Positions 1 through 10,955 of a stretch of 64,000 nucleotides of DNA are shown piece by piece (the first letter of the stretch is position 1; each line of letters starts with the position of its first letter). The position numbers and the translations under genes are program-made. The notes beneath the pieces are model-generated. The model did no database searches. It saw only the letters and a list, made by a program, of their open reading frames with translations, and was not told the origin of the DNA. The DNA comes from Syngnathus acus (Eukaryota > Chordata > Actinopteri > Syngnathiformes > Syngnathidae). Location of the stretch: NCBI RefSeq assembly GCF_901709675.1, contig NC_051088.1, positions 13,929,693 through 13,993,692 on the forward strand, in the 5' to 3' direction.

Positions 1-1070
1 GCGGCACTACTGATCCGTCTAGAAAACCAGCCGGAGTCACGAAGTTGTTGCGTGGCTGTCCGCCTTTTAACAACATGGAATGATCTCCAGGACCTTCAAG
101 TTGAGCATAATTGGGTCAACAGTGGCCATGACTCCACCCACACGTTTCCCTGTTGACCAGCAGTTGTACAAGTCTACGACTAACTTAACTCAGTCACCGC
201 CAGCCGAGTACAAAGTGATGTTTGACGTCTATTCCCGTCAACGGTAGTGAATGAGTTAAAAGCACACTGTGACTTTGAACTAACAGAGCTAACCTGCCTG
301 CTGACTTGCTGTCCTACTGTGTATTGTCGTATTTCACAATTTTTTTTGTAATTAAACTTTAAACTGTCACCAAGAACACTTTCTAATCTTCCCCTAAAGA
401 CTTTGTTGTATTTGTTTCATTAACAAACACAAAGAAATCAATGAAACAAGCACTGTCAGTCTTTCTCAAGGTCCTTTTTGAAAAGATGCTTGGTGAAGTC
501 AAATTTCAACTCCTGCTACATGTAATAGTCCCACCGCTGACGAATGTCTTTTGCGCATAAGATTAGTCTCCTTTATGAGCCCTGAGTAAACTATTCACCT
601 GCTGATTTAGGAAATGTGGTTACTTCAGCTCCTGATGACTCTTTGCTGGTGGTCAGCATTAAATAGTCCAAGTTCAGCATGTGTGGCAAATATGACTTTA
701 ATCCGCCACCTGTGTTTGTTTGTTTATCACCAAAGTGCGTGCTGAGAAATGAACATTAACGAGGTCGTTTGAAAGATTTGCTGCTTAATATCTTCACTAT
801 GAGTAAAAAGTTACTGGCTTGATTTTGTTGCAGGCGGAGTGGCAGGGATGTGAGTTTGAATGGTGGTCTGTCTCAGGGACTCGACGGTGGACCAGTCCAC
901 AATGTAGTCCGCCTTTCACGTGCGGTCTGCTGAGCTACACGTTAAGCGGTACGAAAAAAGAATAGCTGGACTCATTCAGAATTATTTATCTGCCTGCAAA
1001 GCCCTTAACTCCTAATTGAAAATGGGGACAGCACCCGAATGTGCAGAACAAAGGGGAAAGCATGAGAGTG

Positions 1071-1115
1071 AGCGAGGGAGGGAGGAAGGAAGGAAGGGAG
1101 GGAAGGAAGGGAGTA
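1071..1115. repeat. Purine-rich GGGA/GGAA tract
   Basis: Some 45 bp composed almost only of G and A in GGGA and GGAA units, in the probable asic1 intron. A simple-sequence tract, capable in principle of triplex formation. Confidence 0.85.
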
Positions 1116-3324
1116 AAGAGCCTGACATGAAAACATAATGAGGATTGTCATGCCCATGGGGGCTGACGTGAGGGATTCGCTGCACAGGGCTTTCGACTAA
1201 GTAGGAATGCAAGTGAAGCTGGCGAGAGGGCACCAGGGGACACAAGAGGTGACATGACTTGGACGATGCTAGCATGTTCAGGAGCGTTGCTGACCCACAA
1301 GCCGCTGGGCAGTTTTTCAAATCTGTCCCTTCAAACCATCAAGGAAGTGGAAGGCTCCCTCTCCAAGGATTGTGCTTCACTTCCATCTCCAAGCAACGGC
1401 AGAGATTGCCGGCGGGTGCTACGGGCTTGTTATGAGATGATTCCGACTGGGGCCAAACACTTTGAGCTGAAGAGCACTCAAACTGAAAACCAGACCTGCG
1501 CGTCATGCTGAGTATGTGCAAAAACATCACAGCGTTGAAATGCAACCTTTGTGGTTCTATTTCATCCCTAAAGACTATATTTTTCATGACCGCTTTGCAG
1601 CGAGCAGCATTTCACATTTGTTTCTGTCGACAAGTCTATTGGATTCACCTCATGCTAATACAGCTGAAAAATCAAATGGGAAAAATAGCAACGTGTCTCG
1701 CTGCCTGCGGTTACGACATTATTGCTGTAAGCAATTCCGGGGAAATAGCAATTGCGAACATAAACGGGGAAGTGAGAGAATGAATACAAATGGATCTGAT
1801 ATCGTCTGGAATTAATCTTAATTCATGCCCACCCCCGCATGCGCTTGGGATCTGATTTGCAAATATGGAATTTAGTTCATTCTGCTGTTGGGGCTTCATC
1901 TGGATACAAGTTGACAAAAAAGAGAAGTTGGAACTGGCAGTAGGAACAAAGACAAAACTCACAAACGACCGACTTTTCTTGGCCTTGCGATTTAATATTT
2001 CATCATGCTCCAAAAACATTTCCAATCCATCCACTGCATATTCTCAACTTTACCCTCTTCCTACTCCACACATTGTGAAACTTGACAGTTTCTAGCTTCA
2101 AGGTGAAAAAGCTTAACATGCAAGTCGACCATCCATCTCGCTTGGACTCAGCATTCTCGATGCAAATGTTTCAAAATGTTCTATCAGCGTCTTTGCCCCC
2201 CCCCCCCCCCCTCCTTTGATCTCGACACCAAAAATCAATCGGGACGCCCGTCTTTCTTCATTCATCCAGCACCGCGCCAACAAAACAATGAACAGATTAC
2301 CAATGCATTGCATCTAAGGCGTCTTCAAAGAGAGTCCATGTTGGAGAGAACTCTGCACAGATTGAGGCAACAAAGGGTAGTTACGGAGGGAAATAAAGGC
2401 CCCATAATGCTCTGGGGGGAAGCCCCTCCCCTCTCCCTCTGCGTTGTGGACAGATGTAATTTCCTACCGAGCAGCGCTTTCTTCAAAGCCCACCGGAATG
2501 GCTTGATCACAGTCGTCAGGCTGCCAGTGTACCTTCACATTCTTCACATCAATTATACATTGGTCTCAAATGAGAAGAAAAGGTTAAGGAGTCTTAAAGT
2601 TTCAAGACTTTTGATCAGTGAACCACATCGAAGGGGAAACTCAGCACGGCAGCAGCCCAAACCTCACATCTGCTCTTTGGCTCAATTTTAATTTCAAGTG
2701 GGGTGGAGCTGGTGTACGTTGATACCCAGTCACTGATTACTGATACTACTAATCACTAATCTTACAATTTGTACTAATTAGTAACATTATAGTCCCTATT
2801 TTGTGGCAAGTGCAAGTCTAGCAGGAAGTGCAGTCTACCTGCGCGCATGACTGGAGTTTTCTTTCTTAAACGAGTCTGGCATGGCACGAAGCGTCCGTTT
2901 TTGAGCCCCGAGCGAACAGGAAAATAAGTCCCAATTCCTTTATTCTCTAAATAAAAAAAATCTTTTCATCTTGACACTGCTTCAGTTACTTGAAAATTGG
3001 TAAAGTCGTTTTTGAGTCATGCTGATAACAAATGAAGGAACTTACATACAGGCTGGAGAAAAATCATCACTCAGTTTTATCAATGGTACAGTTTAGGATT
3101 TTTTTTTTTTTTTTTTAATTACTGGAGAGTCCTGTCTGTGTTGTGAGCTGAGTTTACTGTATTGAAACACCCCCAAAAAAAACAACCTCCAGTTTCATCC
3201 CTTAATTTAAAATTTTATGAGGGGAATGTTCATCCACTCACTCAACCACTTCGGGGCACAGCCCAAGAAGAGATGTTGTGTCAGTTTGCTCATATTCAAA
3301 AACAACTATCAGGTTGTCACTACT

Positions 3325-3570
3325 GAATATTTTTAGAATCGATTATACTATCCATTAATCGGCTAAAAATGTATTTTGCATGGAAATGAAAACAATCTTT
3401 TATGCCCCCTTTTACTGTCTATTAACCAATTATTGTTGTTTATTTGATATTGTTTAGTGATTTAAAAATGGCTCTAAACAATTACCCGATTCTTAAAATA
3501 GTTGTTGATTAATTTGATAATCGAATAGTTGCCGATTAATCGATTTAATTTTCACAGCTCTAAGCAACAA
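3325..3570. repeat. Interspersed repeat fragment with TAATCGATTAATC-like words
   Basis: Words such as ATCGATTATA, ATTAATCGGC, GATAATCGAATAG and CGATTAATCGATT recur in both orientations across about 240 bp, flanked by AT-rich sequence. This type of motif is common at the ends of fish DNA transposons. I cannot name the family, and no target duplication was located. Confidence 0.35.
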
Positions 3571-4164
3571 CAACCATTTCCCCAGCTTGAGCTCAGTGAG
3601 TAATTTTACAAGTGGATCTACCTAGTCTGGATTGTTGCACAAAAAAAAGGGCTTTTCTGTCCTATTGTTGCCTTGCAATTTCACTCGAGTACAGGCATGT
3701 CTCTCTTCAGTCATGATCGCAGTAGACAGGCTACTCACTTCGTTTACTCTCCACAACTGCTTAATTATACAGAACTTCACTCTCAAACAGAGGAGGCAAA
3801 CACTGAAAAGATGAAAAAGACAGGTGTAAACATTTGCTTAGGACCGGAGGGGCTGACTAAACTGTGCAGCAAAATACGACAGATCAACAGAACTTAAAAG
3901 GACTCCGTGAATTATAATTCCAGAAATGTAAATGTATTTGTTGTGTGATGAAATACAACAGAGTAAAATCTTCAAAACACACTTCAGCAAACCAGCTTGT
4001 AATCCGGCTATCGCTTCATCAATACCATCAATCCAACTTTCAGACTGTGGGATTTCAAATGAAAAATGTTACTACCTGATTTTCATTGTTCCCATGACAG
4101 TATCAATAAAGTTATAGTCATACTCACAAGAATAAAAAAAAGATCACATGATATCCAAACGTAC

Positions 4165-6996
4165 CACTTTGAAGTCGTCGGCTCTGCACTCGGTGCCGTG
4201 GAAGTGGCAGGAGAGCAACATGTCATTGATGTCGTGGCCGGTGCGGTCGAAGAACTCCAACATGTTGAAAGGTCGCGGCTTGAAGTTGTGGAAGTCCGAT
4301 TTGACCTTCAGGCTCTCCAAAACGCTCTCCTCCACAAGATGCACGTCTCGGATCTCATACCTAAAGTAGACCATCGTTTAGAGATGGAAATGATATCATT
4401 TTGCCTGATTAGAAGTCAATTGTGTGAAATTCAACCCAAGTAGCAGTAAGGAGTCATAAAAATCAAATTTTATTCCAGTACTGACATTTCTTCCAGGTAG
4501 GACAATACCCATTAAAAGTTCATTTTGTTGTCTTGCTCCCCAGTTGTCAAACAGCTTGAGGAAAAGAAAAAAAACATGAATTTTGTTAAGCTAAATTTGT
4601 CTGTCAAAACCAAACTGATTCATTTTATTTTTGAGGCTGATGGCAAATTTTGGCAGAAAAAAGACTGATTAATCAGCCCAATGATTAAAAGAATATACAC
4701 TGCATTTGCATTTTTGTTTTAAAAACTTAAGATCAATAGCTTTCAGGAAATAGAAGTTAATCCCTAACGGCCCCTCATAGAAACATTCTGTATGTCGCAA
4801 TCGTTTTTTCTTTTCTTTTAATAACAGTAGCTCTCGGCTTTAGCCTACGTGGTTTCCTGCCCTATTATATATTTGAGAGGTAATCGTAATCTGTCACCCA
4901 CATAATCACAGTATGGATTCAGGAATTTGGCATTCAGTGAAATGTCTTGATATTTGTCTTGCACAAGCCACCAGGCGTCATTGGTCCGTGTTAAATGCCA
5001 GCCGAGGAACTGAGCGAGGAAGCCAAATATCCCACATCACCCTCGGCATTATACTTTGCCCCGGGAAGGTTTCCTTTCATCAAATGGAGCTCATAAATTT
5101 CTGGCCGCAGCGCCTCGCATCAAAAGCGAGTTGAATAGCCGCGCATGCATCGGCTGCGGACTTTCGTACAAATACGACATTCAAACAGACTTGAATTACT
5201 CGGATTCCACCTGCATTTGAATTGCCTCACTTCTTAAGCAGGATAATGAGCTAGTGTTAGCTATGCTTCTGAGCTGAGTGTTTTTTTTTCTCCCAGGAAG
5301 TGTGCAATGGTGGTGTGCATCCAGACCTTCAAAGATTGGTGATACAAGTTGAATCTGCCGCCCGCCACCAGACTGTCAACATCACTGCAGCGGCAGCTCA
5401 TCAGAGGATGACGTCACCTCAAGCTCCGAGCTACGTTTCTCTTTCTAATATATTTAACCTTCATTGTTGTTCGCGATAACTGGCGGCATGGAAAAATAAA
5501 ACACAGCCATAACATCATTCGCTATTCTGGGAGAGGTTTCTCTTCAAGTGCGCCGTCTTGTCCATTCATGCAGAAAATCATTGTAAAGTCAAAAGGTCAC
5601 TGAGGTTGGAAGAACTAAATTTCTGTTCAGGTTGATCTTGAAAGTGTTTGACAGGGTCGGGTCAAATTTGACCTCATTAAATTCCTTCATAGCATTTCTA
5701 TGAAAGTCTTCTCGGAACAGTGAACAATACCATCACCCCTTCCCTGTGGTGGCTGGCAGCGATGTCACAGTCTAATTTCAAACATTCATTCCAAATAATA
5801 ACACCTTAATAAAAAGCTGCTCTGGTCCTGATTCAGTGGTATGATCTCGACACGCAAATGGAGTTTACAACTCCAAGTCTCGCAAGCTGCCTCGCTACTT
5901 TTGCATTCTCCCACTTTGTGTGTTCAGGCAGCCCTCTGTGCATGATCTCACACACTGAAATGATTGCTCGAACAATATTCAACTCAAACTCTTCTTTTAT
6001 TTAGCAGGTAAGCTGCATCTTGAACATCCCAGAAACAAGAGGACATTGTTTTCCTCCCTGAGATCTGTTCTTCAGGTTTTGCAAACATGGTGATTTTAAA
6101 TGCATGAACGTTTAACTCACGGCTTTTGCCACATTTTGTGATCAGAGAAAACAAGAGTTTTCTGTTCGCTCCTGTGAGCCCAGCCACACTAACAAAACAA
6201 CCCAGGTGTCATTTAAAAGTTGCTTTTGTCATAATATCCCAAGGATAAACAATTATAAAACACATTACACACCCGATTTTGTTTTGCTGAAATCAGACAT
6301 TTTAAGTGTCTCAATTGGATTGCATCACCATGGCGGACTCCACAGTTTAAGTCCCAAATATTTGGGTGGGATGGGGGTGGGGGCTACTGCCAACTGAAGC
6401 ACACGCAAGCCCCCCCAAAGCCTCACCCCGCCCCCACTGCATCAACAACTAACCCTAAGCTCGTTGGTAAATAATAGGCATGATCCTTGATGTGTGGTAG
6501 AAATGTGACAGTGACCCAATTGTTGTGTTTGGAATTATGTCACCAGAGACACACACAAAAAAGTTATTTTATGAGCTTTGAATTCAAGGAGCTGCCCAGC
6601 GAGCCGCCCGTACTGCAAAGTAAGTGAAGGCTACCTGTGGTTCAGCAGCGCCAGCAGCTCCCCTGCGTGATACAAGTCGTTGCGTGTCACGCGACTAAAG
6701 CGGAAGGCGTTCAGGTTGCAGAAAGTCACAGCGGGGAACGTCAAGATCGGGCTGACGACCTCGTCCAGTTTAGTGACGTGTGGATACTCCAAGTAGAAAT
6801 GGATCCGGTCCACACACACGAAAAGCAGCACGGCGAGAGAGGCGAAAAAGACGACGAGCCACAGGCAGCGTCGGAAGCAGAAGCGCTCGTAGGTGAAAAT
6901 GTGCGAGATGCCGTGCAGGGTGGACCTATGGGCGAAAACTTCAATCGGTGCGGGGTGATCGCCGTCCATTTCCTCCCGTTCCACCTTGAGGTCCAT
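4165..6996 (-). CDS. asic1: Acid-sensing ion channel 1, N-terminal part (exons 1-2; gene runs off the left edge)
   Basis: Proton-gated, trimeric sodium channel of the ENaC/degenerin family, in the neuronal plasma membrane. Exon 1 is 6635-6996, starting at the ATG whose A is base 6996 of the plus strand; exon 2 is 4165-4360. Donors read GTAGCC and GTACGT and the join (phase 2) is in frame. The first 120 residues hold the cytoplasmic tail with the His-Gly gating motif at residues 28-29 ([10 protein letters not shown]), the first membrane segment at about 45-67, and the start of the extracellular domain ([22 protein letters not shown]). Exon 2 gives the palm/finger segment with FKPRPFNM and LLSCHFHG. 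The following FTRYGKCYTF-type exon was not found between 1 and 4164, so the next intron exceeds 4.1 kb or continues outside. The best match from memory is ASIC1; which teleost asic1 paralogue this is cannot be decided. The next gene, spryd4, is divergent, 1.2 kb away. Confidence 0.9.
4361..6634 (-). other. asic1: asic1 intron 1
   Basis: This 2.3-kb intron separates the first two coding exons; it begins with GTAGCC (minus strand, reading down from 6634) and ends at a CTTTAG acceptor next to 4360. No additional exon or RNA gene was recognised in it. It contains a G/C-rich patch near 6365-6440. Confidence 0.7.
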
Positions 6997-7932
6997 CGTC
7001 GCGCCGCGGTGCAGGTCAAACGTTCGATGCCAGCGAGAGCGTCACCGCGTACTTCAACCCACTCCTCCGTTCACTCACTCATTCATTCACCTGTGGCGCC
7101 GACCGTCCACCTGCGCAGGTGCAGACACGCAGAAAACCACTCACGGAGTCGTCTCGCCATTTTCCACCCACATGGGTGTGACCAGACAAAAAAGTCCCGA
7201 TAAGCACAAAGAGTCAGTGTCAAGTGCAGCGAACGCAGCACGAAATCGGGCTGCACGTTTGATCGTCGATTCTGTGTGCAGTGGAGCGCGCGTGGTGTCT
7301 GCACGTCACGAAAAAAAAAAACAAGACACTTGCAAATCCTTCCAGACAAATCAGCTCATTTGAGAAGAGTTAGAACCACCAGTGTCTCTTTGGAGGAGAA
7401 CATTTTCACGTCCGGATTCTCTCCTCCCGGACGTGCGTGTGAGACGCTTGCTTGTTGCGGTCGCTGCTGAGTCGGGAGGTTTCGTGTGTGCGCAAGGGGT
7501 TGCGTGTACGCGTTCTTGTGTGTTTGAGTAAACAGCAATAGCAGCAGTGGCGGAGGTCTTGAACAGACTAATAATAGCCAGAAATTTTTAACCAGAAATT
7601 TACATCACATAGCTCCATAATTACACTTCTATATGTGACTTTTGCTACCAAAAAAAACCCAAACAAGAGTGACATTGTAAGTTGTATACAACAACAACGT
7701 GGTGATTAATTTTTGTGTGCAAGTGTCCGAATAATCAGGATTCTTGAAAGTTCATAAGAGTCTTTATAATCCAAGTTTCAGATATTGCAATGAAGTCTTT
7801 TTATCTAGGGCACTGGCCCTGCTTGGAATATTAGACATAATATAAACAGATGCAGTCATAATAACTCATAGTACATTTCATCATGTTGACATGTCAACAC
7901 TGGTATTGTTTTAGCAATGAACTCTTGACTGT

Positions 7933-7981
<49 letters not shown>

Positions 7982-8205
7982 GGAGTTTTAGTTTACTATA
8001 CATACGACGAATTTTATTATTTAGCGCGCGTTCCGTTCTTATGTTTTGGAACTTCCGGATTGCAAAATTGACGCCACAGATTTTGCGATGTCGCTGTCCA
8101 TGGTGCTGTTAATTATTCTCCCCCGTGCCTGCAGGGGGCGATAACGTCAGTTAGTCTTGGTTTACGAGAAAAACGGAAGCGAAGAGAGCGCATGAGCAAG
8201 TAAAC
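6997..8205. promoter_or_regulatory. Divergent asic1/spryd4 intergenic region
   Basis: About 1.2 kb separates the oppositely oriented start codons of asic1 (minus) and spryd4 (plus). The asic1-proximal half, 6997-7520, is GC-richer and has several CpG dinucleotides, as expected for a 5' UTR and promoter. The middle is AT-rich and ends in a TTTA microsatellite at about 7931-7977. No clear TATA box was found. Promoter boundaries are inferred only from position. Confidence 0.4.
7931..7977. repeat. (TTTA)n microsatellite
   Basis: About twelve uninterrupted TTTA units, ending in a T run, lie 230 bp upstream of the spryd4 start codon. This is a simple tetranucleotide repeat and is probably length-polymorphic. 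Confidence 0.95.
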
Positions 8206-9558
8206 ATGGCGTTACCGGGCAGCGTTGCTCGATTGTGTTGTCTGGCCGGACGAACTGTCAACTTTATTTCAGCGAGACAAAGACCAAAAATTGTTCTCTG
8301 GACGGCGGGAAGACTATTCATTACGTCGCCTGCGAACAGTAAGTGAACATTTCAAAATTGCACACACAAAAAAAGATAACTTGGAATTCGAAGCTGCTCG
8401 GAGGTCAGTAGGCGCTCATGTTTCTCTCGCTCGAACGCGACGGAAGTGGTAAGAGACTGCACAGCGCCTTGGATAACTTTGCAAACTTTTAATTTTTAAT
8501 CCCAACCTGATGCGTAAAATTTTTATTCTGATTCAAAACGACGCATTTCAAATATCTTTTCCTGTTGTTTATTGTTTAGTACTGTAGATTAGAAAACACA
8601 TTTACGTGGATTGTGAGTATATTAGTCGTTCTAATACAAAAAAGAAAGGTTTACACTGGTCAACAGATTATTAGGATTTTTTTTTTTTTATCAAAGATGC
8701 AAATAAACCTTTCTAGGTGATTTATAGCGTTGAGTCAGAATATGCCCTCGTTTTTTCTCATGTGCCTAAGGTTATCTTCACCAGGTTAATAGTTATAAAT
8801 ATGATAATAATGAAGATAATGATAAGAGTAATGATAATAATAATGAATATATTTTGATTCAGGGTTTAATTTATTAACAGGCAGAACGAAAGAGAGAGAA
8901 AAATGAGTTTTTAACAGACTTCAAACAAACAAAAGAGTTCATGTATAAAATATTTGACAAATAATTTCTGTTGCCCAAAGCAAATAGTAAAAGCAAATTT
9001 GGCCCATTTGCAGACCTGCAGTTCCGCCTTGATGAGAAGACAGCTCACAGCAGTCTGGACCTCTTCAAGAAAGACACAGGCGTCATTTATCGCATGCTGG
9101 GTCTGGACCCCAGCCACACGCAAGACAACCCCGAGCGTTTTCGTGACTGGGCCGTGGTGTTTGGCGATGAGAAGATCACCGGCGGGCGCCACTACTGGGA
9201 GGTGACGGTCAAAAGGTCCCAGGAGTTTCGCGTGGGCGTGGCCGAAGCGCTGATGTCCCGCGACGACTGCGTGGGTACCAGCAGCTCCTCATGGGTGTTT
9301 GGCTATGCTCAGCGCAAGTGGTTTGCCATGACCAACAATAAGATCGTTCCCGTCACCTTGGTGGGCAAAGCGGACCGTGTGGGCATCTTGCTGGACTTCG
9401 AAGCGGCCACTCTGGGGCTGGTCGACATTGAGAAACGAAAGATCGTTCATTCCATTAGGGGGCGCTTCAAGATTCCCCTCTGCCCTGCCTTTGGACTTTG
9501 GGATGGGGAGCTGCTCACGCACTCGGGTTTGACAGAGCCGGAGGGTCTCGAGGGATAG
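8206..9558 (+). CDS. spryd4: SPRY domain-containing protein 4
   Basis: Two coding exons: 8206-8338 and 8981-9558 (236 aa). The donor is A|GTAAGT; the acceptor follows TTTCTGTTGCCCAAAG, the only nearby AG that keeps frame. The start is the first ATG (MALPGSVARLCC). The first 45 residues are basic and free of acidic residues, like a mitochondrial presequence. Residues from about 60 to the end form one SPRY domain, with LDEKTAHSSLDLF, GRHYWEVTVKRSQ, WVFGYAQRKW and the C-terminal LWDGELLTHSGL typical of SPRYD4. Human SPRYD4 is about 207 aa, so the N-terminus is somewhat longer here. Its biochemical role is not established; SPRY domains usually bind proteins. It converges on gls2, as expected from the human neighbourhood. 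Confidence 0.93.
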
Positions 9559-10363
9559 CGCAATTAGGCCTGCAAAGGACTGATTTGGGTGATTTCAACG
9601 AAGTGTCCCATTCAAGCATTTTGCTGTGTGTTAAGATGACATGCATGCTAACTTGATAGCTCACCTCGCTAACACGCGAAGACATTATAGTGCCTTAATC
9701 GTCCAATTTTGCTTCTCAGTTCACTTAGTCAGCGGATCAGAAGCTTGCTCATTCAATTTCTGGGTTATGTATCATTGACTAAGAAACTGCTTGTAAGCAC
9801 TGATGGGGCTAAGATTTTTTCCCTTGGGGGGGGCGAGGTTATCTCAGATGGTCCGCAATATTATTCAGAAAACACTGATTAAGATTCATTAGATGTTCCT
9901 TTTGTGGGATGGGTGGAAATGCAGAAAATAATTACTGGAAGAATTGGGGAACACTCAAAAGTCAATTATCTACTCTGACACCTGGGGTGGTCCAAGTGTA
10001 TTTTAAGGGGGGGTGGCCAGTGCCCTCACGGCCCCCCTCTAGCTCTGCCAATAAGTAAAAAAAAAAAAAAATGTAACTTGGGGCACTTGGAAGTCAAGAG
10101 CGCTGTGCTTGCATGCAATAGGATTGTTAGTCAGGATAACATCCAACATTATTAAGTCTCCTTTCAAGAGCCAATTTTGTTAATTCCTTACTTGTGTCCA
10201 TAAATTAATTTTGTAATTATCTAATGCTGTCTCATATATTAGTGTTTACAAGTGAGGCTTGTCAAATCAATTTTGACGCAGCTTGTTAATGTTGATCAGG
10301 CCATGCGTTGATCAACTTTTCTGGTGCTACACACACACACGGTTATGTTAATATTGTATATTG

Positions 10364-10369
10364 TTTATT
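10364..10369 (-). terminator. gls2: Candidate gls2 polyadenylation signal
   Basis: TTTATT on the plus strand reads AATAAA on the minus strand, about 590 bp downstream of the gls2 stop codon. It would give a gls2 3' UTR from about 10955 down to about 10345. Confidence 0.4.
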
Positions 10370-10607
10370 AAAACAGCATCACTTCAATTTTGTTTTCTTC
10401 ACATCATCGTGTCATTTTTATACAAGAGAACAACATGAAGGATTTTGTCTTCTGCCACACTTCAATGAAACTTAGCCTGAATGAAGCTACTAAAAATGTT
10501 TGAAGTAACAATGTGTGCGTAACAGAAGTTCAGAATATTATTCCTTATCCTGAGCTTATCACAAATGTTGTCAAGTTGAGATTTACATTATCTGTTCAGG
10601 GAGGACA

Positions 10608-10613
10608 AATAAA
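10608..10613 (+). terminator. spryd4: Candidate spryd4 polyadenylation signal
   Basis: AATAAA lies on the plus strand about 1.05 kb past the spryd4 stop codon. No better canonical plus-strand hexamer was noted between 9559 and here. If used, the spryd4 3' UTR would overlap the gls2 3' UTR on the other strand. Confidence 0.4.
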
Positions 10614-10955
10614 ACTACCTGAATGGAATTGGCTTTTTATCGCTATTGAAACAAGCTCAACTCCTACAATTAGTATATACAGCACGTAAACTTATACATG
10701 TTATATCACAAATGAAATTAAATCTTCCTCCACAGTACAGTACCATAAAATATTGTGCAACGTTACTCTATACTACACTTTCCATGATCCACAGCGCTTT
10801 CATGGATCTTTTGTATGCCCAAGTGTACCTAATTTTCTGACTGGAAAATGTGCATAAATTGCCCAAATTACATCTAAAATCCAGCATTCATCCCGTATCT
10901 GAGTCACCCTGCTGCTTCCTTTCAAGTGCTTTACATTTGATCCTGGTCTGGTCCC

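Larger units (their letters stand above)
1..4164. other. Probable intron 2 of asic1; no gene seen
   Basis: No exon of a known family was recognised on either strand. The stretch holds a purine-rich GGAA/GGGA tract at about 1071-1115, a C run at 2196-2211, a T run at about 3099-3117, and an AT-rich patch with repeated TAATCGATTAATC-like words at about 3330-3560. The short open frames here are low-complexity or unsupported. Being downstream of asic1 exon 2 on the minus strand, it is most simply an intron. Confidence 0.5.
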
